DNA of 64,000 bases from Aphanomyces cochlioides (lineage: Eukaryota > Oomycota > Saprolegniomycetes > Saprolegniales > Verrucalvaceae): positions 186,001 through 250,000 of the forward strand of contig JAHQRK010000020.1 in assembly GCA_019828595.1 (NCBI GenBank), given 5' to 3'. A program made the position numbers and the translations under genes. The notes under the pieces are model-generated. The model was not told the DNA's origin. It saw nothing but the letters and a program-made list of their open reading frames with translations, and ran no database searches. This document shows, piece by piece, positions 35,049 to 43,572 of this stretch (position 1 is the first letter of the stretch; each line of letters begins with the position of its first letter).

Positions 35049-35233
35049 TCTAGTCGATCCATTCGTGCGATTCGCGATTCTATTGGATCCCTGCTGACTA
35101 CCCTATCTACCGACTGACATCAAGCGTATCAAGTCGCTTGACTTAATTGATGGCCATCAACCCGTTGCTGGATCGAGTCTCCCAACCGTCCCAACTTGCG
35201 TTCGACATGAGGGTCGAAACTTACCAGGGGGCT

Positions 35234-35587
35234 TATGACGGTTGAGCCTCGATCGTTGCTTGTCAAACTCATGGATCATCCCTCACTGGTGATCCCTTTC
35301 AAACCACTAAGATTCTAGTTCGATTCGACCGAAGCGTCCTCGAACTCAAGTTCCTTCCATATTAGATGTTTAGATTCTTAGATAGCTATGTACCTCACTT
35401 CTCATTCTTCATTTTGCTAGACTACTCCTAACTCGGTTAATCTACACTACCCTTGTTAGTCTCCTTCCCCTTCCGATCCTGGTGCAGAGTCCTTGGCTAA
35501 AGTCGAGGATATTCGGTTCCTGTGAAGTCCAAACGTCTGGACCTTCGATTCTTTTTGTGCGTCATCGCTATCCCCGCGACCGTCACA
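35234..35587 (+). repeat. 3' LTR of the gypsy element
   Basis: Begins TATGACGGT after a CCAGGGGGCT polypurine-like tract and ends ACCGTCAC(A). Against the 5' LTR it carries a 7-base longer version of one segment (near 35410) and an A-to-G change near 35567. Confidence 0.9.
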
Positions 35588-35611
35588 AGCTAAGCGATCA
35601 CACAGACAAGA

Positions 35612-36878
35612 CTAGAATTGTTCAGACGATGGACTCAAGATTTCGTCGTCGTCGTATGCTTGATTCATCGATGGAGTTGCTGAATTGTCTCCGTCAGACG
35701 CACGAGACGATGGAGGAAACACGATTGTCTCGGAGGCCACGGACAGGTTGGTTTCAATGGTGAGATTCAGTGTCGAGTTGACCAACAACACACTTGGACC
35801 ATTGAATTGACGGTCGAGAGTGTCGTCGTTTTGGACACTGGTGTCCAGCTTGAGAACTCCCTTCACATCGCGCTTGTGGGTGAGGAGACCAAAATGGTAC
35901 TCGACATCCGCGGGAAGTTTCTCATCCGGTCGCGAATCGTATATGTTGTACCAAAAGTCTCCTTGGCGACCCTTGGATGCCATCCACGCGAGGAACGTCT
36001 TGTAGTGCAATTTGGCGTTGGCCAGATTGGGAACGTTCTTTGGAGCGAAGGAGGGAGGCGAGCCTCCGATTGGCCATCCAGTCTCCATGATACGCAGTTT
36101 CAACAGTGGATATCGTTGCGTCAAGATGGACCAGACGGTGTCGAGGACGGCGGCTGGCTTGGTCGGATCAAAGCTGTTGTCGAAGAATGGATACAGATTG
36201 ACGCCGATAATGTCCGAGTTGGCGGCCAAGTTCTTGATCTTGGGATCGTCCAGGAGCCATTCTGCGACCCGCTGGACGGTTCCCACGGGGACACTCAGTC
36301 CCGTCTCGTTCTTGATGCGATCCCGGATGACTTTCATCTTGGCGACAATGTCATCCGCAGAGTATCGTCCGTAGGGAGCGACGTTTTCATTGCCGACGAG
36401 AATGGCCTTGATGGTCTTTGGGTGTGCTTTCACGGCCGAGTCGACTTGGTTGTGGTACCACAGTTCGTCCGTCATGTAGACGCCGAGGTGAAGTTGGAGT
36501 CCATGTTTGGCAGCGAGGGGCGCGATATCATGTCCGAAATAGCTGGAGTAGTAGTGTGCGGACTTGCGTAAACTTGAGTTTGGCCATTTGAGCAAAGTCG
36601 GCTTCGATGCCAGTGGGAACTGCGTCGGCAGATCCGGGGCCGGACAGGGGATATTCTGCCAAGTGGAATGGCGAGTAGCAAGCTCCTAAGGATCCGTGAG
36701 GAATGGTGACGAGTACTCGGCAGTTCTTCTTACCAAGGGCAGGCGATGGTGTCTTCTGGGCACCCACCGTGTAAAGCGAGATGAGAGCAGCGAAAGCAAA
36801 GTGAACAACTTGCATGACTTGTAGTTGGCTGACTGCTGATGGACGCGGAGGCAATTTGGAAATGAGATGTTGTGGCAT
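35612..36878 (-). pseudogene. GH17 beta-1,3-glucanase, left copy, one-base frameshift
   Basis: This is the same gene as at 55438-56703, on the opposite strand. The N-terminal frame starts at 36878 (signal peptide region) and is open until 36528; the rest is read in another frame to 35612. The shift is an extra base in GTCCGCACACTACTAC near 36558, where the other copy has GTCCGCACCTACTAC. Everything else visible is identical, including the catalytic VGNENVAP and METGWPIGG segments. As written it yields a truncated protein of about 117 residues. Because the change is a single base in an alternating run, sequencing error is possible. Confidence 0.85.
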
Positions 36879-36987
36879 GTCCGATAGGTAGGATTTGTTG
36901 GAAGTAATTGGAATATGCTTAAGACTGACGAGTTATGTTAAATGCAGTACAGATGGATCTGGAGTTGTCCTGACGCTGAGTACTGGT

Positions 36988-37013
36988 ACCAAATGACCTG
37001 AAGGTCATTTGGT
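36988..37013. promoter_or_regulatory. 26-bp perfect palindrome upstream of GH17 (left copy)
   Basis: ACCAAATGACCT, two bases, then its exact reverse complement AGGTCATTTGGT. It lies about 110 bases upstream of the GH17 start codon at 36878. Its position and symmetry fit a site for a dimeric regulator or a transcript hairpin; neither is shown. Confidence 0.6.
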
Positions 37014-37542
37014 GCACTATCTCATGGTCCATTGCCAGTGATTTCAATATTTTTATACAAATTTTCATAACAGTCAACCAATTGGACGATGGGGCTGGAG
37101 TGTCGTACAGTCGGGCCCCACTTTGCACATATTTCACCGCAAGGTAATCTCCGACGCTGTCCATGACGCCATCTCGAGTTGGACACAGAGATGAGACGAC
37201 GCTTAACAAGCCCCATGGTTTTAAAGCCCTTGTCATGCCCCTGGATGAGAAAAGTAACTCTTAGTCGGTTCAAGAGGTGGCCATCCTACCACTACCTAGA
37301 GACTTTTCTAATATCAGCCAGCCTCACTAACTCAAGAGTGCTTTGAAAGACAGAGGGTACCAATCGATCTTATAGATGTACACAGAACTGTTTGTTCTGC
37401 CAAGGGTGGCTCTTTATTCGAGTGACCCTCTGACCTTCAGTCTCCAGCGATATCTACGTTATTGAGACTTTTTCCAGTGTGGACGAGATCTCATAGAGCA
37501 ACAACTCTTCATGAGAATAAGGCTAACTACATTGTTAGTGTC

Positions 37543-37822
37543 AGTAATAGCTGTTAAAGGTATATCGTGGCCACTTCAAAATTCTCATGACGAGAAGCAT
37601 TAGTAAGGCATCATCCATTAGCTAAGAATGGATTCTCACCCATTTCCACAACCATACGCTAGAGACACCCTCGAGCAAAAAACACAATTAACACTTGTGG
37701 AAGTGTCCAAAGGCAAAATGATCACCACTCAAAGCATTTTGCATCACCAGCATAATCTTGACCTTCATACAGAAAATTTTAAAATTCATTTGATCTTGAA
37801 CAATAATTATTTATAATATAAT
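37543..37822. repeat. Polinton A left terminal inverted repeat
   Basis: These 280 bases equal the reverse complement of 54494-54773 and also the first 280 bases of the second element (58936-59215). The start AGT at the outer tip is usual for Polintons. Similarity among the three ends stops exactly after TTATAATATAAT. Confidence 0.95.
37628..37816 (+). CDS. 62-codon ORF inside the terminal repeat
   Basis: Reads inward from MDSHPFPQPYARDT to ILNNNYL and ends just before the inner border of the repeat. Because it is inside the terminal repeat it exists three times in this window (also 54500-54688 minus and 59021-59209 plus), always identical. I recognise no motif. It may be a real short gene doubled by the repeat or a chance open frame in it; identity among copies is explained by recent duplication and does not show selection. 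Confidence 0.3.
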   Translation: MDSHPFPQPYARDTLEQKTQLTLVEVSKGKMITTQSILHHQHNLDLHTENFKIHLILNNNYL

Positions 37823-37995
37823 GCGATATTCAGATTTACTGTTAACAAATTACCCAATAATTTACGCAAAAACATTGGGGGTCATTTAGCGCTCCAGAAA
37901 CACTTGATCGTCCTGATAAATTAATTGTTGATAATAGGAATAAATTTGTTGAAGATTATAATATTAAATCATTAGCGAAAGAATTTTTTGTATAA
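37821..37995 (+). pseudogene. small Polinton ORF whose start codon spans the TIR border, frame-broken
   Basis: The ATG uses the last two bases of the terminal repeat and one unique base. The frame reads MRYSDLLLTNYPIIYAKT, and after a one-base surplus in ATTGGGGG near 37876 the sense goes on as WGSFSAPETLDRP and DNRNKFVEDYNIKSLAKEFF to a stop at 37995. Removing one T would give about 57 residues without a stop. I do not know the family. Confidence 0.4.
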
Positions 37996-38213
37996 ATCGA
38001 TCGGGTAAAATTGCCAAATAACTGAAATGCGCAATACTTGAAATACACTTTATTACGTTTATTTTAATATGAATACGAACATTTTTTTTGTATTCACTCA
38101 CGCCCTGGTATTCGCAAGTACTGTAGCCGTCGTACGTCAAATGACAGAGGTAGGATCGCAAGGGTATAGACTTTTGAGCGCCAGCAGAAACATATATATA
38201 TATTGATCAATCC

Positions 38214-39888
38214 TTAGACTTCAATCTCAAGCACATATTGTGGAATCATATTCAAATATGACAAGTCGCACACCTGCTTCAGTCGATCGATGTGCTTGGT
38301 CAGAAGCGCAAACTCTTTTTTCACCTCCGGATCCTCAGCATGAGCCATCAAATCTGAACAAGTAAAAATTTTCTTGGCGTGCAACTTCTTTTGCAGGACT
38401 GGCCCAATATTTGGAATACATCTCACGCCGGCTCCCATCAAATCTTCCAAACGCAAATTTTGAGAGATCAACTGTTGATTCTTGTACGAGCCGCCCATTC
38501 CTTGAGGCACAACAAATATCAGTTGAGCAAAGCGTGGGTTTTGTTTGATCTTGTCAACAAGCTCCAACTTTGCAAACAATTCCACTAATCCTGCACAATC
38601 GACTGGATGGTTCATTGATTTTGTAATTTGAAACAACAGCAACGTATGATCCAAATGGATAAATGAGTCAATGGACTTGAATGTTTGAGATATCGGGATT
38701 TGATACACATTCTGAAAGACCATTTCCAAAGTAAAGTTTGTTGCAAACCGCTCATAATGCCCCATGGTCTTATTGATCGTCAGCGATTTCTCTTGCTTTG
38801 GTTCGTCAAGTTGTGCGTACTTGAATGTATCACCTTCAAGAAATTTTTCATGCACGAGATTTTCAAACAACCACCCATTAAACGTAGACGCCTTTCCTGC
38901 ACCGTCAAGCCATTTCATCAACTTTGCTCGTTCTTGGCTAAGTTTAACGGCGAGTTGGTTGTAAATCCGTATTCCAATCCAATCCGAACCAAACTCGAGT
39001 GTTGCAAATGTTGGATCCTCTTCAGGAATGTAATGCAGCAGTCGATGAACTACAAGATTTAACGGCACAGACATTTCAAAGCACGCTTGAACATCCTCCA
39101 ACGTTTTAATCTTCTCAATCGCTTGTTCCATGTCGATCAATCCCTTTCGATAGTATCTGGCTGATTTTGCCAGACAATAGCGCGGGACACCACCAAACTG
39201 TTTATATCTCTCGGCCAGTTCTTCGTCTGATATCTCCAAATTCAACACTTTGACGGCGTCACCCAACTCGCTCAATTCCCAAACAGGCATATACAGCTCG
39301 CAATGAGCTGCGTTCTTCCGCATCGAATCGAGCCAACCAAAATTGGGACTTGTGAAAGTTACCATTTTCGAACGAGCAGGTTCCACCGATGGCGGTCCAT
39401 CGTAGAGATGGAGTGCATTTGGAATACGTTTTCCAATGTTTGGGAAATCAGTGTTATCCCAAATCATACTTGAACCATCAGGACTAAACACGACACAATC
39501 CTTCAATTGCCGATCCTTGTTGAAAGACGCAGTAACAATAATAGCCTCTGGGTGTTCGTTTCGGTATCGAGAAAAGAAGTAGTCATAAAAGATCGATTTG
39601 CCAATGCCTACACAAAACACACGCGTCTGTTATCCATCTTTTAATCGTATACAAGTTCAAACCTGGTGTTCCCGTCACTGAGATGTAGTCGTATGTCTGT
39701 AGAAGTTCAATTACACGAACATAATACGACGAGTACGCTTTTCTCACATAGTATTCTTCCGCGCGATACTTGAAAGCAGTTGGCAAGTCGACAGTCACGT
39801 CCTGCACACCTTGCGCTTCGACAGACATGTTCGTCTGCGGTGCAGGAGCTGGGACGGGACTTAGCGCTAAGTTCGGGCTGCCGTCCAT
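38214..39888 (-). CDS. Crinkler/RHS-like NTPase-nuclease, Polinton cargo
   Basis: Exon 1 is 39888-39663 and exon 2 is 39607-38214. The 55-base GT-AG intron falls inside the Walker A loop, and its removal gives GTPGIGKS. The joined frame is 1620 bases, 539 residues. Features of oomycete CRN and trypanosome RHS proteins follow in order: YDYISVTGTPGIGKSIFYDY, VTASFNKDRQL, ALHLYDGPPSVEP, MVTFTSPN, LYMPVWELSEL, FGGVPRYCLAKSARYY, VVHRLLHYIP, LDGAGKASTFNGWLFE. Near the end is a nuclease-like SFIHLDHTLLLFQITKSMN (PD-(D/E)xK style). There is no LFLAK-type translocation domain or signal peptide. In known CRNs this core is an NTPase fused to a nuclease that acts in the nucleus. Its less AT-rich base use and its intron differ from the element's other genes, so it was probably captured from a host genome. 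Confidence 0.88.
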
Positions 39889-39945
39889 TTTGAAAGTGAC
39901 GATATTACCCAATAATTGCTTATCTCGTTGAATATTATCAACCAA

Positions 39946-40449
39946 TCATATGCAACGAAATCAGCGAATGGCTGTCAAAATCTCATAATGAAAAAATGTG
40001 TGCGATCTTCGTATTCCAACAAATGTTCTTTTCAATTATTTAGATTTCCTTGGGTGTTAACAGTAAGTACTACTACATAGTAGTACTAACTCTTCTTTAG
40101 GTTTTTGGACTATGATACAATGTATATCACAATATGTTCATTTTAAGTTATTTGTTTTCGAAAAAAAATGAGAAACGTGAAAAAACAGTTTGCTTCAATT
40201 TTCATCACCGTGTCCCCCATTTTGGACGGGCGAAGTTACCGCACTCCAATATCTCAACTATGTTGATCAGCATTTGGTACAAATATATTAAAATTTGATT
40301 TCCAACTTCCATTATAAAACATCACACAATTTTATAATTATTTTATATTTATTCAAAACGGGACAATAACAATTGCACCTATTTTAATTATTGTAAAATT
40401 TAAAGCAAGATATAGAACATATTTATGTAATAATTACGAAAACCGTGAA
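39946..40449. other. AT-rich intergenic region with a palindrome
   Basis: No gene is seen. It separates the divergently read Crinkler-like gene and the small ORF at 40450, so promoters for both should lie here. A perfect 22-base hairpin sequence (AGTACTACTA, CA, TAGTAGTACT) occupies 40066-40087. Confidence 0.6.
40066..40087. promoter_or_regulatory. 22-bp perfect palindrome
   Basis: Ten-base arms AGTACTACTA and TAGTAGTACT with a CA centre, 178 bases upstream of the Crinkler-like start. It could be a regulator site or a transcript hairpin. Confidence 0.5.
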
Positions 40450-40659
40450 ATGTTTGACCACGTAGAGATTTATAAAACAAACGATGATGCTTATATTGTA
40501 ATTACAAGTCCATACGGAGATAAAGATTATGAAGGATTCTATGGATTTAATAAAATCTATAAATTGTATAACGATTGGGCTACTACGTATTTTAAAAGAA
40601 TGAGTAAAGCAGAAATAATTAACTGTAATAAAATATTTAAAAGCGAGTTTGGATATTAG
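40450..40659 (+). CDS. small Polinton protein, unknown
   Basis: A 69-residue product beginning MFDHVEIYKTNDDAYIV and ending FKSEFGY, rich in Tyr, Lys and Asp. It has the AT-rich codon use of the element's other genes. There is no recognisable motif. An AT-rich leader precedes the start. It stands alone between two non-coding stretches, so expression is uncertain. Confidence 0.45.
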   Translation: MFDHVEIYKTNDDAYIVITSPYGDKDYEGFYGFNKIYKLYNDWATTYFKRMSKAEIINCNKIFKSEFGY

Positions 40660-40680
40660 TATGTTTACATCTGTTTCAGT

Positions 40681-40815
40681 TTAACTCATAGTCAATGAAA
40701 TAACCATATTTTTTGTCCATCATTTGTTTGAATTTAACTCAATGTCAATAAAAGACGTGTTTTTATATGTCCATTTGATTGAAAATAACTCAATGTCAGT
40801 CATTATATATTTGGT
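40681..40815. repeat. three diverged ~53-bp tandem repeats
   Basis: The core TAACTCA(A/T)(A/T)GTCA begins at about 40682, 40735 and 40787, and the first two units also share the GTCCAT..(C)ATTTG(T/A)TTGAA part. The units are degenerate, and the array lies between two small genes in non-coding DNA. It may be a control region or origin-like site, but nothing proves it. Confidence 0.5.
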
Positions 40816-40999
40816 TAATCGGAACTGACTTGATTTATTATTGGAAAAATATGCCGTTTTCCCGACAAAAACCTGATGAACATAACAGACAGTCCAACAT
40901 TTACTCACAAAAATTGAACATCCAAACTTGACCAATTCAAAAATTCAATATTTAATTAATTTTAAAAATACCTATCACCTATAGAATATATTAAAAATA

Positions 41000-41308
41000 A
41001 TGGAATTAAATTTCGGAAAATACAAAGCTAAGACTATTCAAGAAGTTTTTGAGATTGATCAAAATTACTGTAAATGGTTAATAAATCAGGAAATGTTATT
41101 GTCAAACAAACCAGAAATTAAAACATATTTAACCGAAAAATTAAAAGATGCTGATCTATCATACAAAATGCGATGGGGTAAACATAGAAATCTAACTCTG
41201 AACAAAATTAATGAAATTGATCCAATTTATATTGATTGGTTAAAAAATAATCAATATGTGATAGAAAATTGCCCAAAATTAATATCTGAGCTTGAAGCAT
41301 TAAAATAA
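41000..41308 (+). CDS. small protein with two ExoX-C-like repeats
   Basis: A protein of 102 residues with an internal duplication: LNFGKYKAKTIQEVFEIDQ with YCKWLINQ, then MRWGKHRNLTLNKINEIDP with YIDWLKNN. The (F/W)GK-(Y/H)-x-x-(K/N)-T(L/I)-x(6)-D-x-x-Y-x-x-WL pattern is that of the short domain found at the C terminus of exonuclease X-like proteins and as stand-alone proteins in phages and viruses. No nuclease core is present, so it is likely a binding module, perhaps for DNA ends. It ends two bases before the stop of the protease gene on the other strand. Confidence 0.6.
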   Translation: MELNFGKYKAKTIQEVFEIDQNYCKWLINQEMLLSNKPEIKTYLTEKLKDADLSYKMRWGKHRNLTLNKINEIDPIYIDWLKNNQYVIENCPKLISELEALK

Positions 41309-41309
41309 A

Positions 41310-41687
41310 TTATTCGAAATCGGAATTGTTTAGATTGTGGAATCCATCAAATAAATCCATACGATTATTCTGTTTTGCATATAACCAAAGCATACACCAT
41401 ATACCGCAATATTCAGCATACGTTGATTGATATTGTTTTTTGTTATATTTTTTTATTCCCAAAATCAAAGGCGGTGGCTCGCCCATAGAATCAAAATATT
41501 CATTTTTATAAATCGCAGTCCAATGTCCAATTCCACCACCATTTTCTAACAAAATAATATAATTTCCGTTTTTGGGCAATTGTTTTTTTATTTCTTCAAA
41601 AGTGTAAATATTTGTTATTTCAACACCCAATAAATTAGATAATTTAATTAACTGATGATCGCTTGTAATTCCTTTTATTAGGTCCAT
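41310..41687 (-). CDS. adenain-like cysteine protease (virion maturation)
   Basis: A protein of 125 residues. The catalytic triad region reads GGGIGHWTAIY (His 55), EYFDSMGEPPP (Asp 66), a Gln in YQSTYAEY (about 87) and CGIWCML (Cys 94), in the order His-Asp-Gln-Cys of the adenovirus/Ulp1 protease clan. This is the usual protease of Polintons and related viruses, which cuts minor virion proteins during assembly. It is shorter than adenain (about 204 residues), as Polinton versions often are. It converges with the ExoX-C-like gene and diverges from the major capsid gene, whose start is 54 bases away, so the two probably share an upstream region. Confidence 0.85.
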   Translation of the reverse strand: MDLIKGITSDHQLIKLSNLLGVEITNIYTFEEIKKQLPKNGNYIILLENGGGIGHWTAIYKNEYFDSMGEPPPLILGIKKYNKKQYQSTYAEYCGIWCMLWLYAKQNNRMDLFDGFHNLNNSDFE

Positions 41688-41741
41688 TAAATAATTTAAA
41701 AAATAATCTTATCTGTGGCTGTATATAATTAATAAAATATA

Positions 41742-43499
41742 ATGAGTGAGTATCAATTAGCCGATCAATTTTTATATGAAAGCTCTTTAAAGGGTGAACC
41801 ATCTATTAGCGTTTCTAAAGGAAAACGAATGGTTCAAGTCCCCGATGTAAATCAAGGTAGCTATCAATCTGGTATTATTTCAATTGATGCTGCAACAAGT
41901 CTTCAAGGCGCTAAAGGCTTTGCTTCTTTAAAAGATGCTTATCTTACGCTACCATATATTGTCTCTATGAAAAATACTGGCGCTGGTACATTCGGTGCTA
42001 TCAATCGTTATTGTACTGCTTTAAAAGCTGGAGTATTTAATATCATTGATTCAATGACAGTAGAACTTAATGGACAAACTATCATTACTGAATCGGATTT
42101 CAAACTCTACTGGAATAACATTCGAGCAATGACTGAATGGAGCATTTCTGACCTTAATAAACACGGTGCTGACGCTTTTATGAGCGCGGATGATTGGCAA
42201 TCTATGTCTTTTTCTTCAGCAACAACTTCGTTATCAGGCGATGGTTTTACAAACAATTTCTCAAATTGCACCGCTACTTTGGGAACTGTACCAACTGAGG
42301 CATCGTTGAAAGAAAATAATGGATTTATTTCTCGTATTTACAGCAATCCACAACTTACTGGAAACATTGACTCATCGGGAAACTATACGGGTGGAGTAAA
42401 TGCCTACAATTGGATTACACAACGATCTTCTGTAGCATCAACCATTGCAGCTCAAAACGGCAAAGGAGCTTTTGTCGTAAATACTGCACCAGTGGCGGGC
42501 TCGGTTCTTGGTGTTTGGCATCATATGTTAAAAATTCGTCTTGTTGATCTTCATCCAATTTTTAAAGAATTGGATCTTATCGGAAATCCTCAATTGAAAT
42601 TACGACTTAAAGTAAATAGTGGTTATTGCGATATTGCAGTTACTACTACTGGGCTAACGTTAGCTTCTACAACTATGACAAGCGGCAATACCGTTCCAGT
42701 TATGTTGGCCTCTGCTGATTCTGCAAACGCTCTTGCTGGATGTAATACAGCTTCGACGACTGTTCGTTTAGCATTTGGTCCCCTTCAGAATAACATTACA
42801 ACGCTAGCCCAAGCTGGGCAATACCTTCCATTTACAACAGCCAGATTAAATATTCCATTCTATGATATTGCTAATCCGTTACCGATTGTAAGTCAGCCTG
42901 TAAAGAACGTGAAATATCTTGATTGTTATGCTCAATATTTCCGAGGAAAAGCCGGCACTGGTGCTCTTTCTTCAGCTCAACAAAATGCTACATTCAATCT
43001 TCAATTATCTGGTTCTTGGAAAAATATCAAATATGTTTGTTTGGTACCATACAGCGAAACAAGCAGCGGACATTTTGCAAATTCGTCGGCTAATGGTGTA
43101 GAACAATTCCAAAGCCCATTTGATAGTGCGCCTTGGACTTGTCAAGCAGGTAGTTCAATTCGTAGCTTTCAAGTTCAAGTTGGAAATGACAACGTATTTA
43201 GTAAAACATTGGATTACGACTTTGAAGCTTGGAATGACGAATTTAAGAAACTTGGAGCAATTAATGGTGGTCTTACCCACGAAATTTCAAATGGTTTGAT
43301 TGATTTTCAAAAGTGGCAAACGATTCAGCGTATTATGGTCGCCGACTGTTCTCGTATTACTAACCCAGACGTTCCACAATCAGTTATCGTAAGCGGTGTC
43401 AATGCTTGCTGCCAAGGAACAAATTGCTTGATTTTAGTTGTGTATGAACGAGATCTTTCTGTTGACCGTTTAACTGGGGAAATTCATCATTGGACTTAA
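41742..43499 (+). CDS. major capsid protein (double jelly-roll type)
   Basis: A 585-residue product beginning MSEYQLADQFLYES. The segment GSYQSGIISIDAATSLQGAK, DAYLTLPYIVS and IIDSMTVELNGQTIITES looks like the first jelly-roll of Polinton-like capsid proteins, and HMLKIRLVDLHPIFKELDL starts the second half. Long Ser/Thr/Ala strands and few charged residues fit a beta-rich shell protein. Size and position beside protease and ATPase support this call; I made no structural comparison. Double jelly-roll capsid trimers form the facets of adenovirus-like particles. The start follows an AT-rich TATATAATTAATAAAATATA leader, suitable for a late promoter. Confidence 0.78.
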   Translation: MSEYQLADQFLYESSLKGEPSISVSKGKRMVQVPDVNQGSYQSGIISIDAATSLQGAKGFASLKDAYLTLPYIVSMKNTGAGTFGAINRYCTALKAGVFNIIDSMTVELNGQTIITESDFKLYWNNIRAMTEWSISDLNKHGADAFMSADDWQSMSFSSATTSLSGDGFTNNFSNCTATLGTVPTEASLKENNGFISRIYSNPQLTGNIDSSGNYTGGVNAYNWITQRSSVASTIAAQNGKGAFVVNTAPVAGSVLGVWHHMLKIRLVDLHPIFKELDLIGNPQLKLRLKVNSGYCDIAVTTTGLTLASTTMTSGNTVPVMLASADSANALAGCNTASTTVRLAFGPLQNNITTLAQAGQYLPFTTARLNIPFYDIANPLPIVSQPVKNVKYLDCYAQYFRGKAGTGALSSAQQNATFNLQLSGSWKNIKYVCLVPYSETSSGHFANSSANGVEQFQSPFDSAPWTCQAGSSIRSFQVQVGNDNVFSKTLDYDFEAWNDEFKKLGAINGGLTHEISNGLIDFQKWQTIQRIMVADCSRITNPDVPQSVIVSGVNACCQGTNCLILVVYERDLSVDRLTGEIHHWT

Positions 43500-43516
43500 A
43501 TACACCAAAAAAACTA

Positions 43517-43530
43517 CTAAGCGAGCTTAG
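43517..43530. terminator. hairpin plus T-run between convergent genes
   Basis: CTAAGC, GA, GCTTAG is followed by a run of seven T at 43538-43544, in the 73-base gap between the ends of the capsid and fibre genes. Giant-virus-type transcription often ends at such palindromes, so it may serve both strands. Confidence 0.45.
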
Positions 43531-43572
43531 AATTGCTTTTTTTATTACTAAGGGTCGAGAGACTTCGCTCTA

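Larger units (their letters stand above)
24846..35587 (+). mobile_element. Ty3/gypsy LTR retrotransposon
   Basis: Two long terminal repeats (346 and 353 bases) enclose a Gag-like region, CCHC knuckles, aspartic protease, reverse transcriptase, RNase H and integrase, in gypsy order. The flanks read GTCTAAGCT before the first LTR and AAGCTAAGCG after the second. The uninterrupted inverted copy of this locus at 56.7 kb reads, on the same strand, GTCTAAGCTAAGCG, so AGCT or AAGCT was duplicated on insertion (4-5 bp, as expected). Pol is broken at several points, but an opposite-strand gene near the 3' end is intact. The LTRs differ by one 7-base length change and only a few substitutions, so insertion is recent. 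Confidence 0.93.
35587..37542. repeat. left arm of the ~1.96-kb inverted repeat flanking the Polinton
   Basis: Read in reverse complement, this stretch equals 54774-56728 almost base for base; the arms differ by one base in length because of a single extra base near 36558 inside the GH17 gene. The repeat begins exactly at the outer edge of the Polinton terminal repeat. On the outer side it continues beyond the gypsy insertion for about 40 bases more (24806-24845, against 56729-56762) with one or two mismatches and then diverges. Confidence 0.95.

Noticed and set aside
35807..36571. Long open frame (254 residues) opposite the left GH17 gene, and a 293-residue one opposite the right copy
   Set aside because: They mirror the GH17 codons in the complementary frame, show no domain and have Val/Asp-rich shadow composition.
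37849..39917. 14-bp direct repeat ATTACCCAATAATT (37849-37862 and 39904-39917) as a duplication made when the Crinkler-like gene was inserted
   Set aside because: In AT-rich DNA of this length a shared 14-mer can occur by chance, and the left copy lies inside another small frame. Kept only as a weak hint.
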